From positions 1 to 6,813 of the forward strand of contig CANQZO010000106.1 in NCBI GenBank assembly GCA_947628355.1: 6,813 nucleotides of DNA, read 5' to 3'. The stretch is from Candidatus Gastranaerophilales bacterium. Its GTDB lineage: Bacteria > Cyanobacteriota > Vampirovibrionia > Gastranaerophilales > Gastranaerophilaceae. Position 1 is the stretch's first letter; each line of letters begins with the position of its first letter. The position numbers were made by a program, and so were the translations under genes. This document shows positions 6,084 to 6,813 of this stretch, piece by piece. The notes below the pieces were generated by a model. It worked only from the letters and a program-made list of their open reading frames with translations. It was not told the DNA's origin and searched no databases.

Positions 6084-6293
6084 TCGGCATTATTTAGTTG
6101 AAGTTCATTGCGAAGAACAGTCCAACTTCATACGAGGCAGTGTCAGAGCACCCGCAGAGCGGGTTTCAAATTGGGCTTAAATTATAGTTAGTTAGACCAA
6201 ATTTAAAGTCGCCGCTGCGCCTGAGTTCCACAGCTTGTGCCGAGTATAGAAGTTATCTGTTCGCAGCAGCCGAACGAAACTAAATAATGCCGA
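6084..6293. mobile_element. MITE-like fold-back element downstream of obgE, inverted relative to the upstream copy
   Basis: A 210-bp element with perfect 16-bp terminal inverted repeats TCGGCATTATTTAGTT (6084-6099 and 6278-6293) and weaker pairing to about 37 bp per arm. It contains block Y inverted (6103-6149, 42 of 47 matching 4625-4671), the Z cassette (6151-6228) and block X inverted (6222-6259, 37 of 38 matching 4558-4595). It begins 14 bp after the obgE stop. With its CCCGC/GCGGG hairpin it may shape the 3' end of the obgE mRNA, but there is no classical stem plus T-run terminator. No coding capacity or target duplication was seen. Confidence 0.72.
6151..6228 (+). repeat. Z cassette, copy 2, inside the downstream fold-back element
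   Basis: This 78-bp block lies in the same orientation as its copy at 4437-4513. It sits between blocks Y and X, where the upstream element instead has about 30 bp with a GC hairpin. Its last bases (TGAGTTC, 6222-6228) are shared with block X, so the junction sits on short homology. Confidence 0.8.
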
Positions 6294-6334
6294 TAAATTT
6301 AAAAATTAAAAAATGGTGACGGATTTTAAAATTT

Positions 6335-6363
6335 TTGAAACTGATTAAATAATGTAGTAAAAT
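6335..6363 (+). promoter_or_regulatory. Predicted promoter of the secreted-protein gene
   Basis: TTGAAA (6335-6340, 5 of 6 to consensus), exactly 17 nt, then TAAAAT (6358-6363, 5 of 6). Transcription should begin near 6370, leaving a leader of about 5 nt before ATG 6375, too short for a Shine-Dalgarno. This is the best-scoring promoter visible in the window. Confidence 0.62.
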
Positions 6364-6374
6364 ATCAACAAGAT

Positions 6375-6813
6375 ATGAAAAAGAAAATTATAACATTAAT
6401 AATATTAATCGGGATATGTATACCTAACGCCAATATGCTTGTATTTGCGCAGGAGCCCTACCAAGGGCATGTTGAAGAAACCGATGTGCGAAATAAAACC
6501 GATAATGATAAGATGTTTACTCATGAAGTAAAAAAACTTGATGAAGAAAAAACAATCAATTTAACGGTATCGCAGGTATTATCGGGAACAACGTCGGTTG
6601 AGGGCGATGAGTTTTTTGCGCAGGTATCGGAAGATGTTTTAGCGGGGTCGGGCGTGCTTTTGCCAAAAGGTACGGTGGCGCACGGAACGATTAAAAATAT
6701 GGTTGACCCGAAGCGCATGGGGCGTGACGGTTATATAGAACTCGGTTTTGACTATTTAATAACACCCGACGGACGTGAAATTCCCATAGAGGGGGGTATG
6801 ACCTCAAAATTGC
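6375..6813 (+). CDS. Secreted protein of unknown function, N-terminal part (runs off right edge)
   Basis: 146 codons are visible. Residues 1-25 are a clear signal peptide: a KKK start, the hydrophobic core 'IITLIILIGICI', and a likely cut after VFA before Q26. A charged, probably flexible stretch follows (27-60). A beta-rich segment (61-140) then carries 'VLAGSGVLLPKGTVAHGTI' (88-106) and 'GYIELGFDYLITPDGREIPIEG' (119-140, in two pieces around the Asp-Gly turn). That pattern (a value that must be supplied at a set level, 'LPKGT..HG', then 'l.fd.l..pdGr.ip') recurs in poorly described periplasmic or envelope proteins and loosely resembles TrbI/VirB10-type beta-barrel segments. I do not recognise the family and assign no function. 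The gene has its own promoter 82 bp after the fold-back element and no evident ribosome site. Confidence 0.85.
   Translation, partial: MKKKIITLIILIGICIPNANMLVFAQEPYQGHVEETDVRNKTDNDKMFTHEVKKLDEEKTINLTVSQVLSGTTSVEGDEFFAQVSEDVLAGSGVLLPKGTVAHGTIKNMVDPKRMGRDGYIELGFDYLITPDGREIPIEGGMTSKL

Overview
The window looks like chromosomal DNA of an AT-rich bacterium. The Obg protein has the cyanobacterial/plastid-like start 'REKYV..GGPAGGNGG'. Together with the low GC, a kinase-receiver-PilB-like operon and long repeat-filled intergenic DNA, this makes a gut Melainabacteria/Gastranaerophilales-type non-photosynthetic cyanobacterium my best guess. That assignment is an inference; no marker here proves it.

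Left part (1-2728, minus strand): a compact operon read right to left. A 693-residue cytoplasmic sensor kinase comes first, then a stand-alone CheY-like receiver whose start overlaps the kinase by 23 nt. After a 3-nt gap comes the 5' end of a PilB/GspE-type secretion or pilus ATPase, which runs off the left edge. A promoter (TTTATA-17 nt-TAAAAT with an extended -10 TG) lies directly before the kinase ATG and predicts an almost leaderless mRNA. The layout suggests phospho-signalling coupled to type IV pilus or type II secretion assembly.

Middle (2743-3797, minus strand): a very AT-rich fucosyltransferase-like glycosyltransferase gene split into two overlapping reading frames exactly at a run of nine G (coding strand). 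Ten or seven G would restore a 351-residue protein. This has the form of a phase-variable surface-glycan gene caught OFF, although a homopolymer sequencing or assembly error is the main rival explanation.

Non-coding stretch (3798-4803): a possible short transcript ending in a good rho-independent terminator (to 4048), a ~185-bp tandem repeat (two full units and a truncated third, 4049-4513), and a 181-bp element with terminal inverted repeats (4517-4697). A related 210-bp element in opposite orientation follows obgE (6084-6293). The two flank obgE, share their arms, differ in their central cassettes, and show compensating differences in the terminal stems.

Right part (plus strand): obgE (4804-6069), a complete housekeeping ribosome-assembly GTPase. 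Then, behind a near-consensus promoter, comes the start of an unrecognised secreted protein (6375 to the right edge).
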